Source: Brachynemurus nebulosus (taxonomy: Eukaryota > Arthropoda > Insecta > Neuroptera > Myrmeleontidae). From it: a stretch of 64,000 nt of DNA. The notes below the pieces were generated by a model. That model saw nothing but the letters and a program-made list of their open reading frames with translations, had not been told where the DNA came from and ran no database searches. Made by a program: the position numbers and the translations under genes. Shown here piece after piece: positions 23,910 through 35,759 of this stretch (the stretch's first letter is position 1; every line of letters starts with the position of its first letter). The stretch covers positions 945,412 through 1,009,411 of the forward strand of contig JAPWDM010000046.1 in the NCBI GenBank assembly GCA_035578155.1, in the 5' to 3' direction.

Positions 23910-24124
23910 TTAATTTTATTATAATTATTTTATTACAATATAAAAAAAATTACCAAAAATATATTCAAGAAAGATTTCAAAATTTTGATCTTGGTCTGAT
24001 AATAATTATACTTCCAATTAAATAATTCAATTATCTGTTTACATATACGCCTACACTAATTAAACTTTGTACATGTATTATATACCTAAATTACTTACAT
24101 GGTAGGTACAAAAAAATATCTTAC
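23910..24124. other. CLASP intron, no feature
   Basis: AT-rich sequence directly after the donor of the CLASP exon on the minus strand. I see no further CLASP exon here or anywhere from 1 to 24124. Confidence 0.5.
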
Positions 24125-24316
24125 TTTATAGTTACTGCCTTGTGTCCATTGCACTAATGCATCAACAAAAGCCCCAATATCTTCACATTCAGTGGGATTT
24201 TCTGGATCAGCGAGATACGCAACTAAATCAGCACCAACGGTCTGTCGCAATTTTGTGTCTCCCTTGACACATATTTTGACAAATTCATCCATATTATGTG
24301 GTTTTCGGTACGCCAT
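24125..24316 (-). CDS. chb: CLASP (CLIP-associating protein), first coding exon
   Basis: CLASP binds microtubule plus ends and promotes rescue and spindle function through arrayed TOG domains. This exon encodes about 64 residues beginning MAYRKPHNMDEFVK and ending TQGSNYK, the start of the first TOG domain. The N-terminus MAYRKP and the closing WTxGSNYK pattern agree with my memory of the fly protein (chb/Mast/Orbit) and of vertebrate CLASPs. The exon runs from 24339, after a TTTTCTCTAG acceptor, to 24125, before GTAAGA. The ATG at 24316 is chosen because it gives the family N-terminus; 24317-24339 is then 5' leader, although the frame stays open upstream. Later exons should lie at lower coordinates and were not found in the window, implying long introns. 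Confidence 0.85.
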
Positions 24317-24435
24317 TGCTGTTAGCTTTTGATCCAAACCTAGAGAAAATCATTCTGGTTTTTTATATTGATCTAAACTTAACCTATACATTAAATTCAT
24401 ACATATTTTTAAACAAATACATATACATACATACA

Positions 24436-24438
<3 letters not shown>

Positions 24439-24528
<90 letters not shown>
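24439..24528. repeat. (TA)n microsatellite
   Basis: About 90 bp of TA preceded by CATA repeats, about 100 bp upstream of the CLASP exon. No F2 block adjoins it. Confidence 0.95.
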
Positions 24529-24529
<1 letters not shown>

Positions 24530-27339
24530 CATTAATTAATTGCCTTTAATAAATTTAAAGATATTTAAAATGTATTTTCTTTTATACAAAACAATTTAGT
24601 ATTTGTTCTAACACACTAATTTTACTTTCGAATTATTTTTGTGTAAAATGTCAAATTTTTACCAAAAGCTTGTAACATGTAAAAAATATTTTACGGCTTA
24701 CCGAAATTTTGATATACTTCTATTTAATTAACAAAACATTTGCTCGATGGTTAAAACGCAATGAAAAATATACGTAACTTAAGTTTTTGACAAGTCCATG
24801 CAAGTGTTAATATTCACAATACCAAATGACATTAGCTTTTTGTATTAATATAATCTTTTTAAAAATTCATTTTCATAAAAAACACACTAATATTCTACAA
24901 ATTTATTATAATAAACCATTTCACATTAAAATGAAAACAAAAATACAAAATTAAACTAAACACTCCTTAAAAGGATAGATTACAAGTGGGTTAAAAGAAT
25001 TTTGTATCTGAAAATACATGATCTGAAATCTGTGTTAAATTGACTGATATATAATTTTACAAAAACGATATATACATCTGAATATTTACGTTACAAGTAT
25101 ATTTATTAAAAATTTTCTACTGTTTGTTTTCCAATTTTTTATTTTTTTTTTAACACTCACCAATAAATAAAACAAACTAAATCATTTTACATTTTAAACT
25201 CATATTCAATCTTCAAGGTAGCCATGTTATAAATCATTGACCAATTATGACATGCACACATACCACTGAGGAGTAAATCGAACATATTAACATATGTTTC
25301 CTAGAGATACCACAGGCTGACCACAGGCATTAAATTTTGAAGAATTGACTCCATTTTAGTAAGCCCAACTTGTAACCAGGGAGACTTGTTTATAAATATT
25401 AGATAAACCATTAAATTAATGGTTTGACCGCCATTAAAGTAATCCCATCAGTCAATTTTTTTGCGTCAATTTCTTAATGTATTTGTCAATGTATTTTTGT
25501 AATACACAGCATTCTCTCTACTCCAAACACCTCAATGATACATACGATACCTACCACAGAGTATAGAGGCGACACTTCCTCTCTGTACCACAGAGTACAG
25601 AGGTAACACTGCTATCCTATACTACTGAAACTACTGAAACCAGTGTAACCATATACCTAATATGTAGTATAATAGGTATATGGCCAATCCCTATAAGAGG
25701 CAGTGGTTCCGATGAAGTGAGATAGATAGACATCGGGCCGAGGTACTTAAGTTGTTTTGCGCAGGTACTTCAATTAATAGTGGCTTCCGTGGCTTCAATA
25801 GATAAATTTTGCGGGTATTTTAAACTGATATAAGTTCAAAAAATTTGATGTACAAAATTTTTTTTATTTGATAAAATTTAAAAATGTAAAAAACTGTATG
25901 TCAAACGTTGTAAATAAATATAAAAGTATTTTGGTTATATAGGTACTTGAAAATTATTTTTATTTAATTTATTCTAAATTTTTTTATTTTCTTTTCTAGC
26001 TAAATATAATTTCTTCGTTTTATTGTTTACTGTTTATATTTTTGAAAATATACATATTACCATATTTTTTTTATTTATCATAGTTTCCCATTATTTTTTT
26101 TTTTTGGGGGGGGGTCAACTTATTTAACATTATCATTAAAAAGACATTATTAAAAGCTACAAACAACTTAATTACTAAAAATCCCCCTTTTGACTTAAAA
26201 ATCACACCGAAACAACAATTTATATAAATATCATGGTGCCCACAGATTTTTAAAGTTCAAATTCCCCGACTTTTTCAGGAATTTTATTAAAAAATTCCCT
26301 GACTATTTTGTGAAAAATGTCGCTCTACTTTATTACAGAACAGCTAAAAAAAATTCTTAATAACTTTTTAACAATTTTTCTTAAAAAAAAGTAAATGAAG
26401 AGCAAAAAAAAAATTAGCAATTGTAGAATTAATTATTTATTTATATTTTATATTTCGGTAGTAAAAAGGCAAAAGGGGCTATCTGATATAATATAAATTT
26501 TACAGAAGAGACGAAATAGTGTGAAGAGACAAAATATCATAATTGGGAACTGTGACTAAAAAAATGAAAAAAATATAAATTTTTCGTTTGGAAGTTTTAC
26601 TAAACGTCTAATACTTCCATCAGCACTTCATAAGCATATGGAGTTTTTTTTTTCTTTTTAAAATTTTTCTAAATTATCACAGATGGCTCCTTTTGCTTAT
26701 TCTGTTAACTTTAGTATCCTTGAGCCAAGAGTCATACCGTTTTGCCATGTCAAAATTACTACTTTTTGATACTTTTTTTTAACAAGAAAGCAATTTCAAT
26801 AAAAACTGCAGATGGATCCTTTTGCCTTTTTACTACCGATTTACATCTTATATGGATGGTAATTAAAAAAAACAACACTACTCAATTTAGTAAATACAAA
26901 TTTTATTATACAAATAAAAAAAGAATAAAAAAATTAAAAAAGTGTAGAAATATTGAACATCCAATTTTTATAAAATTTGTTAAAAAGGTCAAAGGTCAAT
27001 GATAAAAAAATAAAATTCGAATCGTTTTTATATAAAAAGTACTTTTTATTTATTGTAAGAGAAAGAAAATGAACAAATTTACTTATTTTTTACTGAAAAA
27101 TATTAACAAATATTGTGTTATTAAATGTAAACGGTCAGAGTCATACTGACGTGAAGAGTGGAATCTCTCTGACTGCTGAACAAAATAAAATGAATCTGAT
27201 TTTTGCAGCAGTGCACGCGGTGCACACCAGTGTTATATTATATGATATGCGTGTGATTGCGACTCCGTATTTATCGATATTTAGTAAAAGAAATAATAAT
27301 GCGATCTTCAATCCAAAATCATATATCTTCAATCCAAAA
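24529..27339. other. AT-rich stretch between CLASP and the THAP gene
   Basis: No gene is recognised. 26455-26500 and 26795-26840 are inverted copies sharing GGTAGTAAAAAGGCAAAAG, and a third related piece lies at 26683-26700, so a decayed inverted-repeat element is likely there. The phrase GGTATATGGCCAATCCC near 25675 recurs near 32868. A short direct duplication of TTCAATCCAAAATCAT lies at 27308-27344, the second copy reaching into THAP exon 3. Confidence 0.45.
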
Positions 27340-27380
27340 TCATAATAATTCTTGATTAACGCTGTTTAATTTGTCAGGAG
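27340..27380 (-). CDS. THAP-domain protein, predicted third exon
   Basis: Predicted from splice signals. A T-rich tract ending TTTTATTGTAG precedes 27380, and the donor GAAG|GTATGC ends exon 2 at 27445, giving a 64-bp intron. In phase it adds APDKLNSVNQELL and a stop. Joining three exons gives 675 coding bases, a multiple of three. Alternatively exon 2 is terminal and runs to the TGA at 27422-27424. Confidence 0.45.
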
Positions 27381-27444
27381 CTACAATAAAAAAAAAAATA
27401 TAAACAAACAATTGTAATTTTTCATAAATTTGATACACGCATAC

Positions 27445-28013
27445 CTTCATGATCATTTCCATTTAAGCATACATCTACATTTTCTAAAAAATTGAAATTT
27501 TTCTCCTGAAGGATAGAAAAGTCCATACTACTTTTTGATGATGAATTGTAAGTACAAGTACTTAAACTTTTAATACAGTTGTTTGTCTTCTCTGCAATGT
27601 TGGCACCAAATGTCGTTACCTTACTTTCTTCAATAGTGTTATTTATTACAAAATTTTCACGCAGATTAACAGTATGTTTTTTGCTAACATTATCATTTAC
27701 AGCGTTACTAGCAGAAGAAGACGGCTGAATTATATTGATAATTTCTTCATTCATATTCAAAATTTCATTTGTTACTGATTCTGGTAATGATCTGTAGCGA
27801 TGGCTTGTTCCAATTTTTAACGGAGTTGTAAGAAACAATTTAGGAACTGCATTACGTTTTACAGAAGATTTTACTTTTCCAAAAATATTTGATTCACAGA
27901 CATCTTCAGCAGCAAAATGAACAGAACAAATGTAAATTCGTGATACATCGTCACTCAAATTTAATCCACAGGCACTTAACCATTTCAAACGTAGATTCAT
28001 ATCTTTTGGAAAA
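27445..28013 (-). CDS. THAP-domain protein, second exon
   Basis: THAP proteins are zinc-dependent, sequence-specific DNA binders, and several derive from transposases. This exon starts after ATTAAATCCAG at 28013 and carries most of the THAP fold: FPKD, the invariant tryptophan in KWLSACG, the C-x2-H pair in YICSVHF and the NAVPKLF box. Numbered with exon 1 these are W33, C51/H54 and A77-P79, a normal spacing for an 80-90 residue finger. The remaining 140 residues are serine- and asparagine-rich with no domain I recognise. An uninterrupted open frame extends upstream to 28132, but the acceptor and the domain show that part is intron. The upstream exon is separated by a transposon insertion. 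Confidence 0.75.
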
Positions 28014-28093
28014 CTGGATTTAATAAAATGTAAATTATTTTTAGAAAAAAAAAATGCCAATTGCAAAATTAAAAGATTTTCATACACGTGTAA

Positions 28094-28385
28094 TAGAGAT
28101 GTGCTCGTGAGTACATTTTTACTCACGATCACGCACAGTCACGAATTAGCTTTTGTACTCACGCCCGATCACGAACGAGAAAATTTATTTCTTTTCACAC
28201 TCACACACGATCACGAACAAAAAAATTTTATGCTTTCACACTCACGCACGATCACGAACAAAAAAATTTTATGCTTTCACACTCACGCACGCTTACGAAT
28301 TAAACATAAAAATCTTTGAAACTAATCGTTGGAATTTTGAATAAAAATCACTATCGCTTTAACAATCAGTTAAAATTATGTCCTT
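28094..28385. mobile_element. hAT-like MITE inserted at the THAP exon 1 splice donor (292 bp)
   Basis: One end reads TAGAGATGTGCTCGTGAGTA and matches, in reverse, the right end of the 30015-31173 element all the way to an internal point (about 30884). CGTGTAA flanks both sides (28087-28093 and 28386-28392), a 7- to 8-bp target duplication. The other end lacks the terminal repeat, so this is an unusual one-ended derivative. Its interior is packed with CACTCACG/CGATCACGAAC words. The target lies exactly where the THAP exon 1 donor would be. Confidence 0.7.
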
Positions 28386-28449
28386 CGTGTAATGAAATAT
28401 TGTCAATTACAGATGCTTTTCTATTACACAAATAACACATTCTAACCAT
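28386..28449 (-). CDS. THAP-domain protein, first exon, donor disrupted
   Basis: Reads MVRMCYLCNRKASVIDNISLH, the opening of a THAP finger: the first zinc-binding pair is C5 and C8, followed by the strand before the usual HxFP turn. Without the MITE the sequence would continue CACGT|GTATGA, a good donor in the phase needed by exon 2, giving LHVFPKD. With the MITE present the frame reads into the element and stops within seven codons, at the TGA of AACTGA. The surviving donor copy lies on the far side of the insertion. This allele is therefore probably not functional unless spliced in another way. Confidence 0.6.
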
Positions 28450-28923
28450 TTTTAAAAATATTATATTACAAAAATATGATAAAAAATTTAAACGTCAAAA
28501 TTAAAAGAAATTTAAATAATAATAATATATATAGGTATTAATATGTATTATTAATAATTAATAATAGTGAAATAAAATGAAATAAAACGTTTAACCGCAT
28601 TTGGTTTTACAAACGTCAAACAATAATAGCGCCAAACAGCGTATTCGGCATATACGTCCAACTAAAATTTCCAGCATTTCCAATTCCACCAAAATAGTCG
28701 CATTTGCGCAAAACGAACGAAGTTCCTCCAAAGAGAGAGCTAGAACTAATATTGTTGTACCGTGATGTTGGGACATGTTTTCATATCCCTGATTGGCCAT
28801 ATAGTTATATTACATATATGGTTATTATTAAAAATTTGGTGGGAGACAATTTTAAACTTTGAACCACTGCGCATCCAAATCTCAAGTTTCATCCTTAAAT
28901 TCACGGACAGTACTTGACTGTAT
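28450..28923. other. Region upstream of the THAP gene
   Basis: No feature is recognised. It would include the THAP promoter and 5' leader, but no clear TATA box or initiator stands out in such AT-rich DNA. Confidence 0.4.
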
Positions 28924-28927
28924 TTAA

Positions 28928-29355
28928 CTCTTTACGCTTATAAGACATGTACAGCATGACAAGGTGGTTTGTCCATCAACTCTACCATATTTAAAGGTGT
29001 TTTGTCTGTTGGATCATAAGACATGTACCACATGACACACCGAATGTTGAACTGTAATGACTGCTCATACTTCACATTACATGAATATTTTATTTAATAA
29101 CTGCAAACACATTCATTTATTAGAAAAATTGTAAATAAAATAATACAAAATCACGTTGAATTATCTTTTTAAAATTAAAAACTAATAAAAACAGCATTGA
29201 GGACGTATTTAGCGCATTTAGTATTCAACTTTGGGGAAACAAGGTTAGAACGTCAAAAGAATCCGTCAAAAAAAGAACGTTGGTCGTTGTCATGTACTAC
29301 ATGTCTTATGAGTCTATTTACAACTCACTTTTTTTTTTTGCTTGAGTGCAAAGAG
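28928..29355. mobile_element. TTAA-flanked MITE (piggyBac-like)
   Basis: TTAA flanks both ends (28924-28927, 29356-29359). The termini CTCTTTACGC and GTGCAAAGAG are imperfect inverted repeats, and subterminal ATAAGACATGTAC and GTACTACATGTCTTAT are also inverted. TTAA duplication points to piggyBac-like mobilisation. It is non-coding. Confidence 0.6.
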
Positions 29356-29360
29356 TTAAA

Positions 29361-30006
29361 ATTTGTGTCAAATGTTAAATAATTCTATGCATTATCATTA
29401 CATATGTCCAATTTTAACGGTGAAACATAAAAATATTTGATAACTATTTAGAAATTTTATTTTGAAAATCGCCATTTTTCAACAAATATTCAAATTAATG
29501 AAAACGCGCCATTTCTTGAAAATGACGTAACATTTTGTAGTTAGATATGTCGATTTTGGTAATTTTCATCGATGAGATAAAATTGTGTTTTCTTTTGAAT
29601 ATTTCTATTAGCTTATATATATAGTAATAATAATAATCGACCAGAATTTCAAATAAATACTTGCTTTTACTTTGACTTTTTATAAATATAATCAAAGTTT
29701 GGTTATAAATATTGACATTGACGTTTAGTTGCTTCAAACTGTGACGTCACTATAGCGAAGTGTTTTTCCCGCCTTTTTCTCATTTAAAATTGTAGGGTTA
29801 CTTTTTTTGATGATTTTTTACAGAATCTGTCGAAAATAAAAAAATCACTTAACTGCCATGGAAAAACAATGCTTTTAGAATATTTTTGTAACTTCAGTCA
29901 AGAACCCTATTGTAATGTTGTCTTTTTCTACAAATTCAAATATGTGACGTATTATGATGTAGATGGCGAAATGCACAAAAAAGGTTATTTTGGTCCTGAA
30001 TGTAGA
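29361..30006. other. Unannotated AT-rich stretch
   Basis: An 80-codon open frame on the minus strand lacks any recognisable motif. No repeat ends are seen. Confidence 0.45.
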
Positions 30007-30014
30007 TTACTTAT

Positions 30015-31173
30015 TAGAGATGTGCCAAAATCGTGAATTCACGCGTGACCCATCGTGATCGTGAATAATTTTCTACGATCGTGCGTGAGTGGGCGTGATC
30101 ATGACATTTAATTTCTTGTCGTGAATAATTCGTGAGTCACGAAAAGTTAAAGACCATGAATAAAAAATTTTTAAATAATTTATTATTTTCTATTTTAGGG
30201 AATATTAACTAAACCATTTGATATTTTAACTACAAAAAAATCTTTTTTTTATATATTGGTTTTTGCAAGCACAAGTAGGTAGAAATCCAATAGCCCTTAC
30301 TAACAAATTCCAGTTCTTTACCGAGATACTTGGAGTGTATACAAATTGATTTACAAATTAGAAATATCCAACAGTGTTTATGATGTTGTTCTGATTCTTC
30401 CGTTTTTAAATAATTTCTTAAATTTTTAAGAAATTCTTAAAATTAGCCTGCATCTCTCACGATGTGTGGATATACGGTCTCAGCCAATGAGTATAATTGT
30501 GAATAACAAAGTCAGTTTTGAACAATATGGTCATGAAGACATAATATAAAGAGGGGTTACTTAAAGGAATATTATCTTTTTCAATATTTTAAGTTGTTTT
30601 ATTATTATCATTATTTAAAAAAAAATTTATTTTCTATGTATTTATAGGTACTAAAAAATATTTTGTCACAATTTTGTTAAAAAACTACATATTTGGTTTG
30701 GTTGTGGGAAATGTCATGTTTATATACAAATACAATAAGAACAAAAATTAAACAATAAATCATTAGATGAAAAATTTTGAAAATTTTCTCACTTTCCAGA
30801 AAAAAGTAAATGGTATATAATTTGCATCAGTATTAATCTTAGTAATAATGTTAGCCCTATTAACCGTATTCTGATTTTATCCCAAGGACATAATTTTAAC
30901 TGATTGTTAAAGCGATAGTGATTTTTATTCAAAATTCCAACAATTAGTTTCAAAGATTTTTATGTTTAATTCGTAAGCGTGCGTGAGTGTGAAAGCATAA
31001 AATTTTTTTGTTCGTGATCGTGCGTGAGTGTGAAAGCATAAATTTTTTTTGTTCGTGATCGTGCGTGAGTGAAAAGAAATAAATTTTCTCGTTCGTGATC
31101 GGGCGTGAGTACAAAAGCTAATTCGTGACTGTGCGTGATCGTGAGTAAAAATGTACTCACGAGCACATCTCTA
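30015..31173. mobile_element. hAT-like element (1159 bp) with CGTGA-rich ends
   Basis: The ends are TAGAGATGTGC and GCACATCTCTA. The flanks TTACTTAT (30007-30014) and GTACTTAT (31174-31181) form an 8-bp duplication with one mismatch. Both subterminal regions are dense in CGTGATCGTG, TCACGAAC and GTGCGTGAGTG words, the kind of repeated subterminal site bound by hAT transposases. The middle is AT-rich with no intact transposase. Its right 290 bp match the MITE in the THAP gene in reverse orientation. Confidence 0.75.
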
Positions 31174-31501
31174 GTACTTATCTTAATCTACTTTGAAATA
31201 GATCTCAAAATTAATTAGGCTGCAGTTACACTGGATACAAATTCGTACGAAAATTGATTCGTACGAGCTCGTACGAAATTCATTCGTACGACTGTGTGGT
31301 GACATTGGATACGGAATCGTAATCCGAATTCATATTTAAATTTAAACTGAAAACCGCTAATACATATTGCATGATATCAAACAATGGATCCAGCTACCGA
31401 ATCTTATTTATTAGAATCATCGTTTTCAAAATTTCTAATTATAGAAAGCAAACAATTCTGGGTAAACGATTAGTTATTATTTATGTAGAGCAAAAAAAGC
31501 T

Positions 31502-31609
31502 GAGTTCTGGAATTGCTTTGAAGAAATTTTTCAAGACGAACAGAAATTTTTAGAGTACTTGAACATGTCACAAGTCACATTCAATTATATTTTAAAATCT
31601 ACTGAATTT
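31502..31609 (+). pseudogene. Harbinger transposase N-terminal remnant
   Basis: The 36 codons read EFWNCFEEIFQDEQKFLEYL and then NMSQVTFNYILKSTEF. This follows the N-terminal pattern of Harbinger/HARBI1-type nucleases, with an F..EI..DE.KFFEYFRMS..TFDYIL-like run ahead of the DDE domain. The frame before it is broken and the catalytic part is missing, so it is a decayed fragment. Confidence 0.65.
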
Positions 31610-31711
31610 CAGCTTCAATAGTTAGTTAATTAATTTTTCATTACACATACTTAAAATGCTTTTGTTAGGTTAGGTTAGTTTTGTTATATCGTAATATATT
31701 TAATTAAAAAA

Positions 31712-31846
31712 TTATCTAAACATTTCCTCTGCCATCTCATTCCACAATTTTTTATTTAACTTTCTATTATGATAGTATTTATGTTTTTGAATCCTTAAAG
31801 ACCACCTTTGTTCAACAAAAATGATTATTTTTTCTAAATCCATCAT
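31712..31846 (-). pseudogene. MADF/Myb-like protein remnant of a Harbinger element
   Basis: Starting at MMDLEKIIIFVEQRWSL it continues to YYHNRKLNKKLWNEMAEEM. The pattern DLEKII..VE.R..L....KYYHNR.....LW.E.AEEM is the MADF domain, which binds DNA and, in Harbinger elements, partners the transposase. It is truncated after about 45 residues at the end of the domain core. Confidence 0.6.
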
Positions 31847-32058
31847 TTTTTTCGTACGAATTCGCATCAAAAAACAAAATATTTTGGTCGTATCAAAAAG
31901 TCGTACGAGCTCGTACGAAAGAGTCGTAAGCAGTGTAACCATGCATGTCTAAATGTATGCATTTGTTTAATTCGTATTTGTTTAAGTCGGATAAACTCGT
32001 ACGAATTCGTACGAATGAATTTTCGGATGAATTCGTATCCAGTGTAACCGCTACCTTA

Positions 32059-33026
32059 TCATATGATTGAGTACAAAAGTATCGTCACCAAGTTATGTGT
32101 CAACGAAGAATTAAAATTTTTTAATTTAATTAATATTTCTAGGTTGAACCCCTTAAGAGATATGGGACATATTTGTCCCAATTTATATTTACGTTTTACG
32201 CAATACTGGTATGATTTAAAACATTTGTAAGTTTATATTGTTATTCTTCTACAGTAGTTTTAATAATTTCGTGCATTGGCAACGCAATAATCTATCAGTT
32301 TTCAAAAAAACTTTGGTACAAAGTTGCAAAGTTGTCCGTACGCTTATGTGCGTGAAGAGGTTAAAGTATTTTTTTAAATATTTAATTTATTTCCAATTTA
32401 TTTCAGATGAATCCTTGAAAAAAGACAGCGAACTATCAAAACTCATGTCCCGATTCTATTTTATTCAAGTACCATCAACGCCATTTGGTATATTAGTTAC
32501 AGGTTACAGCGGCGTCATTAAACGGTATATTTTTTTATTATAGATTATATGGAGAGTGGCAGAGACATGAACCAAACAAAGACGGGAAATATCCCACCAA
32601 TACATATGTACATTACATATGCGCACTCGATTTAGTTTGTGTTTGGGTGATCCATGTTGTGTGTGTGTGAGTGAGGTAACCTATCTTACATACGCATATC
32701 TCTAAGTATTGAATAGATAGAGGGATTACAAGCATATATTCAATGTAAGTATATATGAAAATGAAGCCAAAAAAGGGTTAAAGTGTTTACCAATATGGCG
32801 ATTAAACAAGGTTTTTTTATATTGGGTATAGGGGCATATGGTTTTTATATTGGTTTTGTATAATGGGTATATGGCCAATCCCCAAGGTTTATATATATGT
32901 TATGAGGTAGATGCAATCCGTATACTATACATGTATTGGCTTTTGCAGGCTTTTGGACTGCAATCAGCTGTTTTTATAGCGTCAATTGATCATCAACAAT
33001 ATTTGTATATTAACTGTCATTTTTTA
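32059..33026. other. Unannotated stretch
   Basis: No gene is recognised. 32147-32365 has ends resembling a decayed piggyBac-type MITE (ACCCCTTAAG and GAAGAGGTTAA). 32876-33010 shares the phrase CCAAGGTTTATATATAT and later words with 62785-62875, so a short dispersed repeat is present in both places. Confidence 0.4.
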
Positions 33027-33154
33027 ATTTTAGCGAATTTCGAAATCTCGAAATTCAGCTATTACAGCAGGTTTCACGACACAACCTCCGGCGGAGACCA
33101 TAACAGAAATATGTTTTGAGGTCCCTAGAATACGAAAATGATAATCACTAAAAT

Positions 33155-34950
<1,796 letters not shown>

Positions 34951-35038
<88 letters not shown>
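34951..35038. repeat. (TA)n microsatellite in copy A, right boundary
   Basis: About 88 bp of pure TA followed by TGTCGCCACGATAACT, which matches GTGTTCCCACGATAACT after the single TA tract of copy B. Confidence 0.95.
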
Positions 35039-35042
<4 letters not shown>

Positions 35043-35759
35043 GCCACGATAACTTTCGAACGAAACGTTTAATGCTTATGAAATTTCGTATGGAGACTCG
35101 ATTTTGATCTGGCTTGGCTAAGTTCTTTAGCCAGACACATCGGATGCCCAGAAGTAGGTTTTCTGGCCATTTTTTTATCATTCGATCCTATCATTAGACA
35201 GTTCGATTTTTACATGGTTAAAAAGCCAAAAAAAAAATTATGAAGAAAATATTCTTATAATTTTCTTTCTATTTTAAGTATTTTTCGAGAAAATGTAAAT
35301 TTTCACTTTTGTATTAGTTTTCTTTCTTTGTTAGTCTAATAAGTAATTTATATTTAAGTCTCAGTTCTTTATGAAATATAAAAATATTTCATTTTTTTTT
35401 AAAGAATTTTGTGAGAACAAGTGATATCTATTCACATACATGTATTATAATACACATACATATACCTAGTTTTGTTTCTCATTTATTGCATTATAATTAG
35501 CATAGTGCTGTCTCAAGTTAAAAAATGAAAACTAAGCAGATTTTCTAAGCTTATGTAATTGAAGATTTTTTTTTTATTGAATTTTTAAATAAACAAAAAA
35601 CTGAAGATTATGTTATGATATAATATTATTAAATAGGAAACAAAACAACATAATATGTACAATGTATATATGTATGCACGGAAAAATATTTTGAATCGAT
35701 TTTGAAAATTTTTTCACTAATAATTATTAATGTTAAAAAATTAACAAATTTTAAATGGA

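Larger units (their letters stand above)
31218..32055. mobile_element. PIF/Harbinger element (838 bp) with remnants of both proteins
   Basis: The terminal inverted repeats share GTTACACTGGATAC near the ends, and TTA flanks both sides (31215-31217, 32056-32058), the typical 3-bp duplication. Subterminal arrays of TTCGTACGAA-type palindromes occur about nine times. A transposase N-terminal fragment lies on the plus strand and a MADF-type fragment on the minus strand, convergent, which is the two-gene layout of Harbinger elements. Confidence 0.85.

Noticed and set aside
1..24124. Further CLASP exons
   Set aside because: I looked on the minus strand for a TOG continuation such as a VLPxxxDRLGD run and did not find one. 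Later exons probably lie outside the window or escaped reading by eye.
27422..28132. A single 236-codon exon for the THAP protein
   Set aside because: The first 39 codons have no THAP features and lie upstream of a clear acceptor (ATTAAATCCAG). The finger needs its first cysteine pair from the exon at 28386-28449.
28101..28344. Repeat peptide frames (HSHTITNKK type), also at 30966-31166
   Set aside because: They are translations of CACTCACG/CGATCACGAA subterminal repeats of a hAT element, found in both orientations.
30430..30500. Possible hAT transposase relic (ISHDVW-like) inside 30015-31173
   Set aside because: The match is only a few residues and frames around it are closed.
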